From positions 98,328-162,327 of the forward strand of contig NZ_FNUR01000009.1 in the NCBI RefSeq assembly GCF_900108105.1: DNA of 64,000 nucleotides, in the 5' to 3' direction. Each line of letters begins with the position of its first letter. Within the stretch, counting starts at the first letter, position 1. The position numbers and the translations under genes were made by a program. Shown here piece after piece: positions 1-8,179 of the stretch. The notes beneath the pieces were generated by a model that worked only from the letters and a program-made list of their open reading frames with translations, was not told the origin of the DNA and searched no databases. Source of the stretch: Butyrivibrio sp. Su6. Lineage in GTDB: Bacteria > Bacillota > Clostridia > Lachnospirales > Lachnospiraceae.

Positions 1-1712
1 ATCAGCCGGAGGCGTATGTTCCACAGACAGACACTTATATAGCCAAGGACTCGGCCATCAATGATGAGATAGATAAGCTAAGACTCTCAGCAACAGCTTC
101 CCTTGCAGAGCGCAAGGATGTAATAGTAGTTGCCAGCGTGTCCTGTATCTATGGCCTGGGTAGCCCTGAAGAGTTCAAGGGTATGTCTATATCTCTCCGA
201 CCCGGAATGCAGAAGGATAGAGACGATATTATAAAAGACCTGGTGGCTATTCAGTACACCAGAAATGACATGGAACTTGGAAGGTGTAATTTCAGAGTCA
301 GAGGAGATACGGTTGAGATATTCCCGGCGAATGCCGATGACTATCTTATAAGAGTTGAATTCTTTGGAGATGAGATAGACAGGATCACAGAGGTTGAACC
401 TGTGACTGCCAAGGTTAGAAGCGAGCTCACCCATGTGATGATATACCCGGCTTCCCACTATGTTGTACCTCAGGAGAAGATCAATAAGGCCTGCGACAAC
501 ATAGAAAAAGAGCTTGAGGAGCAGGTGAAGTTTTTCAAGGGAGAGGACAGGCTCATTGAAGCCCAGAGAATCTCAGAACGTACCAACTTTGACGTTGAGA
601 TGATGAGAGAAACAGGCTTCTGTTCCGGAATTGAGAACTATTCAAGGCATCTCAACTTCATGGCACCGGGAGAGCCGCCCCTTACACTCCTTGACTTCTT
701 TGACAGAGATTTTCTGATAATAGTGGATGAGTCCCATATGACTATTCCGCAGGTTGGAGCCATGTATCACGGCGATAGGAGCAGGAAACTGACCCTTGTG
801 GACTACGGCTTTAGACTGCCATCTGCACTTGATAACAGGCCTCTTAACTTTGAAGAGTTTGAATCTCATATTGACCAGATGCTTTTCTGTTCAGCAACAC
901 CGGGTAAATATGAAGAGGAACATGAACTTCTCCGCACAGAGCAGGTAATAAGGCCCACAGGGCTTCTTGATCCTGAGATCTCAGTAAGACCTGTTGAGGG
1001 ACAGATAGATGATCTTATTTCTGAGATCAGAAAAGAAATAGATAAAAAGAATAAGGTTCTTGTTACAACCCTTACAAAGCGCATGGCAGAGGACCTTACA
1101 GAATATCTTGCTGAGGCAGGCATCAGGGTAAAATACCTCCATTCTGATATCGATACCCTTGAAAGAGCAGAGATCATCAGAGATATGAGACTTGATGTTT
1201 TTGATGTTCTTGTAGGTATCAACCTCTTAAGAGAGGGACTTGATATCCCGGAGATTTCTCTTGTGGCCATCATCGATGCTGATAAAGAGGGCTTCCTTAG
1301 ATCTGAGACTTCTCTTATTCAGACTATAGGAAGAGCGGCCAGAAATTCGGAAGGCCACGTTATCATGTATGCTGATAACATGACAGATTCCATGAAGAAG
1401 GCTATAGAAGAGACCAGGAGAAGGCGTGCCATCCAGGAGAAATACAATGAGGAGCACGGCATAACCCCTCAGACCATCAAGAAGGCAGTCAGAGACCTTA
1501 TTGCTGTTACTAAGGCTATTGCCAAGGAAGAAGTTAAGTTTGAAAAAGAGCCGGAGTCAATGAACCAGGAAGAACTGGAAAAGCTCATTGGACAGGTTCA
1601 GAAGAAGATGAAAAAAGCTGCTGCAGAGCTGGATTTCGAGAATGCCGCTATGCTGCGTGACAAGATGATAGAACTTAAGAAAGTTCTTAATGATCTTACC
1701 GAAGGTAAATAA
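1..1712 (+). CDS. uvrB: UvrABC system protein B, 5' end outside window
   Basis: UvrB is the damage-verifying helicase-like subunit of nucleotide excision repair; it is loaded by UvrA and recruits UvrC. The frame is open from base 3, so the gene enters from the left edge. About 569 residues are visible of a usual ~660; the N-terminal part with the Walker A loop is missing. Seen directly: the DESH helicase motif II near base 725, the conserved block LREGLDIPE followed by [10 protein letters not shown] and QTIGRAARN (bases 1227-1347), and a C-terminal UVR motif (about bases 1562-1690, core [14 protein letters not shown]) that contacts UvrC. The GTG at 138 is internal, not a real start. uvrA follows after 32 bases, the usual Firmicute order, so the two are probably co-transcribed. 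Confidence 0.97.
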   Translation, partial: QPEAYVPQTDTYIAKDSAINDEIDKLRLSATASLAERKDVIVVASVSCIYGLGSPEEFKGMSISLRPGMQKDRDDIIKDLVAIQYTRNDMELGRCNFRVRGDTVEIFPANADDYLIRVEFFGDEIDRITEVEPVTAKVRSELTHVMIYPASHYVVPQEKINKACDNIEKELEEQVKFFKGEDRLIEAQRISERTNFDVEMMRETGFCSGIENYSRHLNFMAPGEPPLTLLDFFDRDFLIIVDESHMTIPQVGAMYHGDRSRKLTLVDYGFRLPSALDNRPLNFEEFESHIDQMLFCSATPGKYEEEHELLRTEQVIRPTGLLDPEISVRPVEGQIDDLISEIRKEIDKKNKVLVTTLTKRMAEDLTEYLAEAGIRVKYLHSDIDTLERAEIIRDMRLDVFDVLVGINLLREGLDIPEISLVAIIDADKEGFLRSETSLIQTIGRAARNSEGHVIMYADNMTDSMKKAIEETRRRRAIQEKYNEEHGITPQTIKKAVRDLIAVTKAIAKEEVKFEKEPESMNQEELEKLIGQVQKKMKKAAAELDFENAAMLRDKMIELKKVLNDLTEGK

Positions 1713-1744
1713 CTGGTGAGATTTGTTTTAGTGGAGATGTATAT

Positions 1745-4636
1745 ATGTCTGAAAACAGAATGACAAAAAAGAATACTACAACCAAGAGAATCCTTCCCAC
1801 TGATATTCATGATTACATCAGAGTGAGAGGGGCAGCAGAACACAATCTTAAACATGTTAATGTCAAGATTCCAAGAGATACTCTTACAGTGTTCACAGGC
1901 CTTTCAGGTTCAGGTAAGTCTTCTCTTGCTTTTGACACTATTTTTGCAGAGGGACAGCGCAGGTATATGGAGTCCTTATCATCCTATGCCAGAATGTTCC
2001 TTGGTCAGATGGATAAGCCCAACGTTGAGAGAATAGAAGGTCTTTCTCCCACTATTTCCATTGACCAAAAATCAACCAATAAAAACCCCAGGTCAACTGT
2101 TGGAACAGTTACAGAGATCTATGACCATTTCAGAATGCTTTACGCAAGAATTGGTATCCCTCACTGCCCTAACTGCGGACGTGAGATCAGAAGGCAGACT
2201 GTTGATGAGATCTGCAATCAGATCATGGCTCTTGGAGATGGCACTAAGCTTCAAATCCTTGCTCCTGTTGTAAGAGGTAAAAAGGGTGAGCATGCCAAGA
2301 CCTTGGAGAGAGCAGTTCGTGCAGGTTATGTCCGTGCAAGGATTGACGGAAGCCAGTACGAGATTGCAGAAGAAGAGATAAAGCTTGATAAAAATATCAA
2401 GCATAACATTGAGATCATTGTGGACAGAATCGTAGTAAGAGATGACAATGAGAACCTCAGAAGACGACTTACAGATTCTGTTGAGAATGCTTTGTCGCTT
2501 GCTGAAGGACTTCTGCTTGTAGATGTTATAGATGGAGAGGAACTGAGCTTTAGCCAGAACTTTGCATGTCCTGACTGTGGAATCAGCATATCTGAGATCG
2601 AGCCCAGAAGCTTTTCTTTCAACAACCCATTTGGCGCCTGTCCTGATTGCGCAGGACTTGGCTACAAGATGGAGTTTGACGAGGATCTTATGATCCCTGA
2701 TAAATCTCTTTCCCTGAATGATGGATGTATTGTTGTAATGGGATGGCAGTCATCCAATAAAGAGGGCAGCTTCTCCAATGCTACACTAAAGGCTCTTGCA
2801 AAGGCTTATAAGTTCAGCATGGATACTCCTTTCCAGGATCTTCCTGAGAAAGTAAGACATATGCTGGTTTACGGAGCAGATAAAACTGTAAATGTCCATT
2901 ACAAGGGATCAAGAGGAGAGGGAGATTATCCTATTCTTTTTGACGGCCTTATAAAGAACGTTGAGCAGAGATATAGAGAGACTTTCTCAGAATCAGCAAA
3001 GGCTGAGTATGAGGAGTATATGAGGATCACTCCATGTCAGCTCTGCGGTGGACAGAGACTTAAAAAAGAGTCTCTTGCAGTAACGATCGATGATAAAAAT
3101 ATCTATGAGATAACTTCAATGTCCATAGATGACCTGCAGAAATACCTTGAGCAGCTTAAGCTTTCCAGCTATCAGGAAATGGTCGGAGCACAGCTCCTTA
3201 AAGAGATCAGGGCAAGAGTAGGATTCCTTGTGGATGTAGGACTTGACTATCTCTCTCTGTCCAGGGCAACAGGAACACTTTCCGGCGGTGAGGCACAGCG
3301 TATAAGGCTTGCAACACAGATTGGATCAGGACTTTGCGGAGTTTGCTATATCCTTGATGAGCCAAGTATCGGACTTCACCAGAGGGATAATGACAAGCTT
3401 CTTAATACACTTAAGAACCTGCGAGACCTTGGTAATACGCTTATTGTTGTAGAGCATGATGAAGATACCATGAGAGCTGCGGACTATATTGTGGATGTAG
3501 GACCTGGAGCCGGCTCAAAAGGTGGAAAAATAGTTGCCTGCGGAACTGCAGAAGAAATCATGCAGGTCAAGGAGTCCATTACAGGACAGTACCTGTCAGG
3601 AAAACTTAAGATAGAAGTTCCCAAGACCAGAAGAGAGCCAAAGGGATGGCTTAAGGTTTTGGGAGCCCAGGAGAACAACTTAAGGAACATCGATATCGAC
3701 GTACCACTTGGGGTACTTACCATAGTTACAGGTGTATCAGGTTCGGGTAAGAGCTCTTTTGTCAATGAGATACTGTACAAACATCTGGCAAGAGACTTAA
3801 ACAGAGCAAGAGTCATTCCGGGCAAGCATAAAGGCATTGAGGGCCTTGAGCAGGTGGATAAGGTCATTGCTATTGACCAGTCTCCTATCGGCAGAACTCC
3901 AAGGTCTAACCCTGCAACCTACACAGGTGTATTTGATATGATCAGAGATCTTTTTGCCGGAACTCCTGATGCTAAGGCAAGGGGCTATCAGAAGGGCAGA
4001 TTCTCCTTCAATGTCAAGGGCGGACGCTGCGAAGCCTGTGGCGGTGACGGAATCATCAAGATCGAGATGCACTTCCTCCCTGATGTTTATGTACCTTGTG
4101 AAGTCTGCGGTGGAAAGAGATACAATCACGAGACTCTTGAAGTTAAGTACAAAGGCAAGAGCATCTATGATGTCCTTAACATGACAGTAGAAGAGGCCCT
4201 TGTATTCTTTGAAAATGTAAAGACCATAAAGAGAAAGATCCAGACTCTCTACGATGTAGGACTTGGATATGTAAAGCTTGGCCAGCCAAGTACCGAGCTT
4301 TCAGGTGGTGAAGCACAGAGAATAAAGCTTGCCACAGAGCTCAGTAAAGTCGGAACAGGCAAGACAGTTTACATCCTGGATGAGCCAACAACCGGTCTTC
4401 ACTTCGCAGATGTTCAAAAGCTCGTAAAAATTATGCATGAACTTGTTGAGCAGGGAAATACAGTTGTAGTCATCGAGCACAACCTTGACGTTATCAAGAC
4501 CGGCGATTACATCATCGACATGGGACCTGAAGGCGGCTCAAAAGGCGGAACAGTCGTTGCCAAAGGAACTCCGGAAGAAGTCGCCAAGTGCAAGAAATCC
4601 TACACCGGAGCATATATCAAAAAAATGCTTAAATAG
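1745..4636 (+). CDS. uvrA: UvrABC system protein A
   Basis: UvrA is the damage-sensing ABC ATPase of nucleotide excision repair and works as a dimer with UvrB. The protein has 963 residues, close to the family norm of ~940-960, with a short ~20-residue N-terminal extension. Two ABC modules are visible: Walker [10 protein letters not shown] at residues 52-60 and GVSGSGKSS near 663, each with an LSGGEAQRI signature later in the module. Zinc-binding CxxC pairs occur (CPNC, CPDC, CPDC, CEAC, CEVC). The start at 1745 has GGAG about 9 bases upstream. It follows uvrB closely and ends before a hairpin terminator at 4710. Confidence 0.98.
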   Translation: MSENRMTKKNTTTKRILPTDIHDYIRVRGAAEHNLKHVNVKIPRDTLTVFTGLSGSGKSSLAFDTIFAEGQRRYMESLSSYARMFLGQMDKPNVERIEGLSPTISIDQKSTNKNPRSTVGTVTEIYDHFRMLYARIGIPHCPNCGREIRRQTVDEICNQIMALGDGTKLQILAPVVRGKKGEHAKTLERAVRAGYVRARIDGSQYEIAEEEIKLDKNIKHNIEIIVDRIVVRDDNENLRRRLTDSVENALSLAEGLLLVDVIDGEELSFSQNFACPDCGISISEIEPRSFSFNNPFGACPDCAGLGYKMEFDEDLMIPDKSLSLNDGCIVVMGWQSSNKEGSFSNATLKALAKAYKFSMDTPFQDLPEKVRHMLVYGADKTVNVHYKGSRGEGDYPILFDGLIKNVEQRYRETFSESAKAEYEEYMRITPCQLCGGQRLKKESLAVTIDDKNIYEITSMSIDDLQKYLEQLKLSSYQEMVGAQLLKEIRARVGFLVDVGLDYLSLSRATGTLSGGEAQRIRLATQIGSGLCGVCYILDEPSIGLHQRDNDKLLNTLKNLRDLGNTLIVVEHDEDTMRAADYIVDVGPGAGSKGGKIVACGTAEEIMQVKESITGQYLSGKLKIEVPKTRREPKGWLKVLGAQENNLRNIDIDVPLGVLTIVTGVSGSGKSSFVNEILYKHLARDLNRARVIPGKHKGIEGLEQVDKVIAIDQSPIGRTPRSNPATYTGVFDMIRDLFAGTPDAKARGYQKGRFSFNVKGGRCEACGGDGIIKIEMHFLPDVYVPCEVCGGKRYNHETLEVKYKGKSIYDVLNMTVEEALVFFENVKTIKRKIQTLYDVGLGYVKLGQPSTELSGGEAQRIKLATELSKVGTGKTVYILDEPTTGLHFADVQKLVKIMHELVEQGNTVVVIEHNLDVIKTGDYIIDMGPEGGSKGGTVVAKGTPEEVAKCKKSYTGAYIKKMLK

Positions 4637-4709
4637 GCATAGGTGCCCCTAAGCGTGAGCTCCTAGTGGCGGCGTTAATATTTTGCTTGAGATTTGGGTA
4701 AAGATTTGG

Positions 4710-4751
4710 AAGGGGATATCCGATATATATAAAAGATGGATAGCCCCTTTT
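4710..4751 (+). terminator. Intrinsic terminator after uvrA
   Basis: A 12-base left arm (4710-4721, AAGGGGATATCC) pairs with 4738-4749 (GGATAGCCCCTT) with one mismatch, and a T run follows. It lies in the 223-base gap between uvrA and mreB and probably ends the uvrBA transcript. Confidence 0.7.
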
Positions 4752-4764
4752 CAATATTTTTTAT

Positions 4765-4790
4765 TTGGTTTATAATCGTAATGATATTAT
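4765..4790 (+). promoter_or_regulatory. Candidate promoter region of mreB
   Basis: Two -10-like hexamers are present: TATAAT at 4771-4776 and TGATATTAT at 4782-4790, the latter fitting the extended -10 form TGnTATnnT. No -35 with good spacing is clear. The site lies after the uvrA terminator and 70-90 bases before mreB, as expected for a new transcription unit. Which hexamer is used cannot be decided by eye. Confidence 0.45.
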
Positions 4791-4859
4791 AGGCTAAAGT
4801 ATTATCCGCTTTTATGCGCTTAGATATATGCTGGTTGTTTTTGAAAGGGGCATTGTAAT

Positions 4860-5852
4860 ATGCAGTATGCAGATATTGGAATTGATTTAGGTACAGCGTC
4901 AGTCCTTGTTTATATCAGAGGAAAGGGCGTTGTTTTGAAAGAGCCTTCAGTTGTAGCTTATGACAGAGATACAGAGGAGATCAAGGCTATTGGTGAGGAT
5001 GCAAGACTTATGCTTGGTCGTACTCCTGGTAACATCGTAGCTGTTCGTCCTCTTCGTCAGGGAGTTATCTCTAACTACAAGATCACTGAGCAGATGATGA
5101 GATATTTCATCAAGAAGGCTATTGGACGTAGGATCCACAGAAAACCATTCATCGCAGTTTGTGTTCCAAGTGGAGCTACAGAAGTTGAGAAAAAGGCCGT
5201 AGAGGATGCAACAAGACTTTGCGGAGCAAGAGATGTTAAGACTATTGAAGAGCCTATCGCTGCAGCTATCGGAGCTGGTATCGACATCACAAAACCATGT
5301 GGAAACATGATCGTTGATATAGGCGGTGGAACATCAGATATAGCAGTTATCTCACTTGGCGGAACAGTTGTAAGCACATCTGTTAAGGTTGCCGGAGATG
5401 ACTTCGATGAAGCACTTGTTCGCTACATGAGAAAGAAACACAATCTTCTTATCGGTGACAGAACAGCTGAAGATATCAAGATCAAGATCGGTTCAGCATA
5501 TCCAAGAGCTGAGAACGACTATCTTGATGTAAGAGGAAGAAACCTCGTAACAGGTCTTCCTAAGACTGTAAGAGTATCTTCTGAGGAAACAGAAGAGGCT
5601 CTTCGTGAACCTACATCACAGATCATTGAGGCTATTCATAGTGTTCTGGAGAATACTCCTCCTGAACTTGCTGCAGATATTGCAGACAGAGGAATTGTCC
5701 TTACAGGTGGCGGAGCACTTCTTCGCGGACTTGAAGATCTCATCTATTCTAAGACTGGTATCAACACTATGACAGCTGAGGATCCTATGACTGCAGTTGC
5801 TATCGGAACAGGAAGATATGTAGAGTTCCTTGCAGGTTATCGTCAGGACTAA
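4860..5852 (+). CDS. mbl: MreB/Mbl-type rod-shape actin homologue
   Basis: This bacterial actin forms membrane-associated filaments that guide the elongation machinery of the cell wall. The protein has 330 residues, normal for MreB. Seen directly: the phosphate-1 loop DLGTASVLVY at residues 9-18, the EEPIAAAIGAG region, the phosphate-2 loop GGGTSDIAV, and the adenosine motif GGGALLRG near the C-terminus. The start has GAAAGGGG upstream (4843-4850). It is followed by two FlgF/FlgG-type genes, as in the Bacillus subtilis mbl-flhO-flhP cluster, which is why the symbol mbl is preferred over mreB. The mreC and mreD genes are not next to it. The family call is secure; the paralogue name rests on gene order. 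Confidence 0.93.
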   Translation: MQYADIGIDLGTASVLVYIRGKGVVLKEPSVVAYDRDTEEIKAIGEDARLMLGRTPGNIVAVRPLRQGVISNYKITEQMMRYFIKKAIGRRIHRKPFIAVCVPSGATEVEKKAVEDATRLCGARDVKTIEEPIAAAIGAGIDITKPCGNMIVDIGGGTSDIAVISLGGTVVSTSVKVAGDDFDEALVRYMRKKHNLLIGDRTAEDIKIKIGSAYPRAENDYLDVRGRNLVTGLPKTVRVSSEETEEALREPTSQIIEAIHSVLENTPPELAADIADRGIVLTGGGALLRGLEDLIYSKTGINTMTAEDPMTAVAIGTGRYVEFLAGYRQD

Positions 5853-5862
5853 GGTCCAATCC

Positions 5863-5883
5863 ACTGTTCATGGACTGAACAGT
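5863..5883 (+). other. Short hairpin between mbl and flgF
   Basis: ACTGTTC (5863-5869) pairs perfectly with GAACAGT (5877-5883) around a 7-base loop. No T run follows, so it is not a clear terminator. It might stabilise or attenuate the mRNA between the two genes. Confidence 0.3.
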
Positions 5884-5914
5884 TGTAAAGCCAGGATGGC
5901 ATGAGGAATATTGT

Positions 5915-6745
5915 ATGGTAAAAGGTCTTTACACTGCTTACACAGGAATGATCAACGAGCAGCACAGAATGGACGTGCTCACCAACAATCTTGCTAATGC
6001 CAATACAAACGGTTATAAAAAAGAAGGCGCTACTGCACAGGCTTTTTCTGATCAGCTTGCGCTCAAAATTAAAGACTACACTGATGCCCCGTTCACTGCC
6101 CGTGGACTGGGCATTATTAATCCCGGTGTAAAGATCGGCGAAGGGTACGTGGACTGGTCGGAAGGACCTATGAAAGAGACAGGCAACACCTTTGATCTGG
6201 CTCTTGGCGGCTATGGCTTTTTTGGAATCGAGTATACCAACAAAGCTGTAAACATCGAAAGAGAAATAGCAGGTCAGACCGATATCATGTACACAAGAGA
6301 CGGAAACTTTACGCTTACAAATGAAGGAGTCCTGGTAACCCAGGACGGAGACTTTGTTTTGTCACAGGATGGAGGACATATTGAGATTGATCCGGCACTT
6401 CCTGTGGAGATAAATACATTGGGCGAGATTATTCAGGATGGTGAAGTTGTTGCCACAGTAGGAAGATTTGATTTTGAAAAGGTAACCTATCCTGATGGAA
6501 GAATTACCTACAATACATTGGAGCATTACGGCGAAAATATGTACATTCCTACAGATGATGCAACGCAGGTTACATCTACAGCATCGATATACGCCGGCTT
6601 TTTGGAGCAGTCCAATGTATCTGTAGTGGATGAAATGGTCAACATGATCGCTGTTCAGAGGAACTATGATACTAATCAGCGAATGATAACCACTATTGAC
6701 GGCACTCTTGATATTGCAGCTAACCAGCTTGGACGTCTGTCCTAA
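5915..6745 (+). CDS. flgF: Flagellar rod/hook-basal body protein, FlgF/FlgG (FlhO) family
   Basis: This is a structural protein of the flagellar distal rod. It has 276 residues. The N-terminus carries the basal-body rod motif NNLANANTNGYKKEG (about residues 26-40). The C-terminus carries the matching coiled segment SNVSVVDEMVNMIAVQRNY, which packs against it in the assembled rod. The middle has the FlgE/F/G hook-like domain (YTRDGNFTLTNEG). GAGGAA precedes the ATG. The gene lies between the mreB homologue and flgG, as flhO does in Bacillus. FlgF and FlgG are hard to separate by eye; placing it first and giving it the FlgF name is a convention. Confidence 0.9.
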   Translation: MVKGLYTAYTGMINEQHRMDVLTNNLANANTNGYKKEGATAQAFSDQLALKIKDYTDAPFTARGLGIINPGVKIGEGYVDWSEGPMKETGNTFDLALGGYGFFGIEYTNKAVNIEREIAGQTDIMYTRDGNFTLTNEGVLVTQDGDFVLSQDGGHIEIDPALPVEINTLGEIIQDGEVVATVGRFDFEKVTYPDGRITYNTLEHYGENMYIPTDDATQVTSTASIYAGFLEQSNVSVVDEMVNMIAVQRNYDTNQRMITTIDGTLDIAANQLGRLS

Positions 6746-6763
6746 AAATTAATATTTTCTTTA

Positions 6764-6791
6764 TAAATATTTTTTGAGAATGAGCCGATAA
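6764..6791 (+). promoter_or_regulatory. Sigma-28 (SigD/FliA)-like promoter before flgG
   Basis: TAAA at 6764-6767 is followed after 16 bases by GCCGATAA at 6784-6791. This matches the flagellar sigma consensus TAAA-N15-GCCGATAA with one extra spacer base. It lies in the 117-base gap between flgF and flgG, about 70 bases before the flgG start. The eight-base -10 match is exact. Confidence 0.75.
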
Positions 6792-6862
6792 GAGTATAGA
6801 AGATGATATTACCAGTCACGGATGACGGTGATGTATGCATTTATCTAGATCGGAGGTGGCTT

Positions 6863-7687
6863 ATGGTAAGAAGTCTATGGTCAGCAGCAACTGGAATGAA
6901 CGCTCAGCAGACAAACGTAGATACCATATCTAACAATCTTGCGAACGTTAATACAGTTGGCTATAAGGCTCAGGGAGCGCAATTTAAATCTCTTTTGTAC
7001 CAGGAATTACAGACTGTTACAACCACTTCAAACGGCAATCCAAAACCTACCAATTCACAAGTGGGACTTGGTGTGCGTACTTCAACAATTAATCAGTTCT
7101 TTTCCCAGGGTTCATTTCAAAGTAGTGACAATCCGGCGGCACTTGCAATAAGTGGCGATGGTTTCTTTGGATATATGGCAGCAGACGGCGAGACTATAAA
7201 TTATACGAGAAACGGTAACTTTGTGTGGGCGCTTCAGGAGTCAGGCGGAACTACTCTTGAGCTTACAACAGCAGAAGGAAACCCTGTTCTTGATATCGAC
7301 GGCGCAGCAATTACTCTTGACGGAGCCATTGCAAGTAGGATCACCATAAGCAGCGATGGCAAGATATATTACCCAGATGATCAGGGAGTTCCTACAGATA
7401 TGGGGCTTCAAATTGGATTGTGGCAGTTCTCAAACAGAGAAGGCCTTGAAAGGGTAGGAAGCGCAGCCTGGATACAAACAGCAGCCAGCGGCGAGCCTAT
7501 TCTTGAAAATGACGCGGACAATATAAAGAAAAGTGAGATCGTTCAGGGATATCTTGAAGGATCAAACGTAAATGTAGCTACAGAAATGGTAAATCTTATC
7601 GTTGCCCAGCGTGCATACGAAATGAACTCAACTGCGATCCAGACAACTGATGAGATGATGCAGACGGCAAATTCACTTAAGAGATAA
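6863..7687 (+). CDS. flgG: Flagellar basal-body rod protein FlgG (FlhP-like)
   Basis: This is a distal rod component of the flagellum. The ATG at 6863 is chosen over an in-frame ATG at 6803 because GGAGG sits 8 bases before it and the conserved family start (MVRSLWSAATGMNAQQ) begins there. This gives 274 residues. Motifs: SNNLANVNTVGYKAQGAQF near the N-terminus, ALAISGDGFF and YTRNGNFVWA in the hook domain, and the C-terminal block SNVNVATEMVNLIVAQRAYEM. The sigma-28-like promoter at 6764-6791 would transcribe this gene and the rod-binding gene downstream separately from mbl and flgF. Confidence 0.95.
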   Translation: MVRSLWSAATGMNAQQTNVDTISNNLANVNTVGYKAQGAQFKSLLYQELQTVTTTSNGNPKPTNSQVGLGVRTSTINQFFSQGSFQSSDNPAALAISGDGFFGYMAADGETINYTRNGNFVWALQESGGTTLELTTAEGNPVLDIDGAAITLDGAIASRITISSDGKIYYPDDQGVPTDMGLQIGLWQFSNREGLERVGSAAWIQTAASGEPILENDADNIKKSEIVQGYLEGSNVNVATEMVNLIVAQRAYEMNSTAIQTTDEMMQTANSLKR

Positions 7688-7709
7688 TAAGGTGAGATAA
7701 GGGGAGACT

Positions 7710-8096
7710 ATGGCGGGACTTGATATTAAAGGATTAAATGCAACGGCGCTTACAGATTATGCCATGCAGGAAAGTAAGAATGCCAGCACAATAGCACTTC
7801 AGAATAAGCTTCAAAATACCTCCAAAACTTCTACTGATGATGAGCTTATGGAAGCCTGCAAAAGTTTTGAGGCCTATTTCCTTGAGCAGATGTTCAAAGA
7901 AATGCAGAAGTCTGTAGATGCTCTTAAACCTGAAACTGAGGACAATGCCACATCAACTTTGGTGGACTTTTTCAAGGATCAGACTCTTCAGGAAATATGC
8001 TCAACATCCGTGGATACTCAGAGCAATGGCTTTGCACAGATGCTCTATGAAAATCTAAAGCGCAACTATGACATCCCCGAAGCTCCTTCCACATAA
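7710..8096 (+). CDS. flgJ: Rod-binding protein, FlgJ N-terminal domain type
   Basis: The protein has 128 residues and matches only the rod-binding half of FlgJ, which caps and assembles the rod. The core is DDELMEACKSFEAYFLEQMF (residues 42-61) and LVDFFKDQTLQEICSTS. The muramidase domain seen in enterobacterial FlgJ is absent, as usual in Firmicutes, so a separate hydrolase would be needed to open the wall. GGGGA lies just before the ATG. It is 22 bases after flgG and followed by a strong terminator, so it ends the flagellar unit. Confidence 0.9.
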   Translation: MAGLDIKGLNATALTDYAMQESKNASTIALQNKLQNTSKTSTDDELMEACKSFEAYFLEQMFKEMQKSVDALKPETEDNATSTLVDFFKDQTLQEICSTSVDTQSNGFAQMLYENLKRNYDIPEAPST

Positions 8097-8113
8097 AAGT
8101 ATAAAAATGTGTC

Positions 8114-8159
8114 TAAAAGCGTGTAATTCTTAAGAAATCTTAAGAATTACACGCTTTTA
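8114..8159 (+). terminator. Strong 21-bp hairpin terminator after flgJ
   Basis: AAAAGCGTGTAATTCTTAAG (8115-8134) is perfectly complementary to 8139-8158, with a further T-A pair outside and a 4-base AAAT loop. A-rich and T-rich flanks make it usable in both directions. It separates the flagellar genes from recD2. Confidence 0.9.
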
Positions 8160-8163
8160 ATTA

Positions 8164-8172
8164 TGGTATACT
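8164..8172 (+). promoter_or_regulatory. Extended -10 promoter abutting the recD2 start codon
   Basis: TGGTATACT fits the extended -10 consensus TGnTATAAT with one change. The hexamer ends at 8172, so transcription would start at about 8179-8180, which is the A of the recD2 ATG. No -35 is clear. The upstream terminator removes read-through, so recD2 needs a promoter here. Confidence 0.6.
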
Positions 8173-8179
8173 ACTTTCT

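Noticed and set aside
6803..6862. 20-residue N-terminal extension of FlgG
   Set aside because: The ribosome-binding site and family start point to the ATG at 6863.
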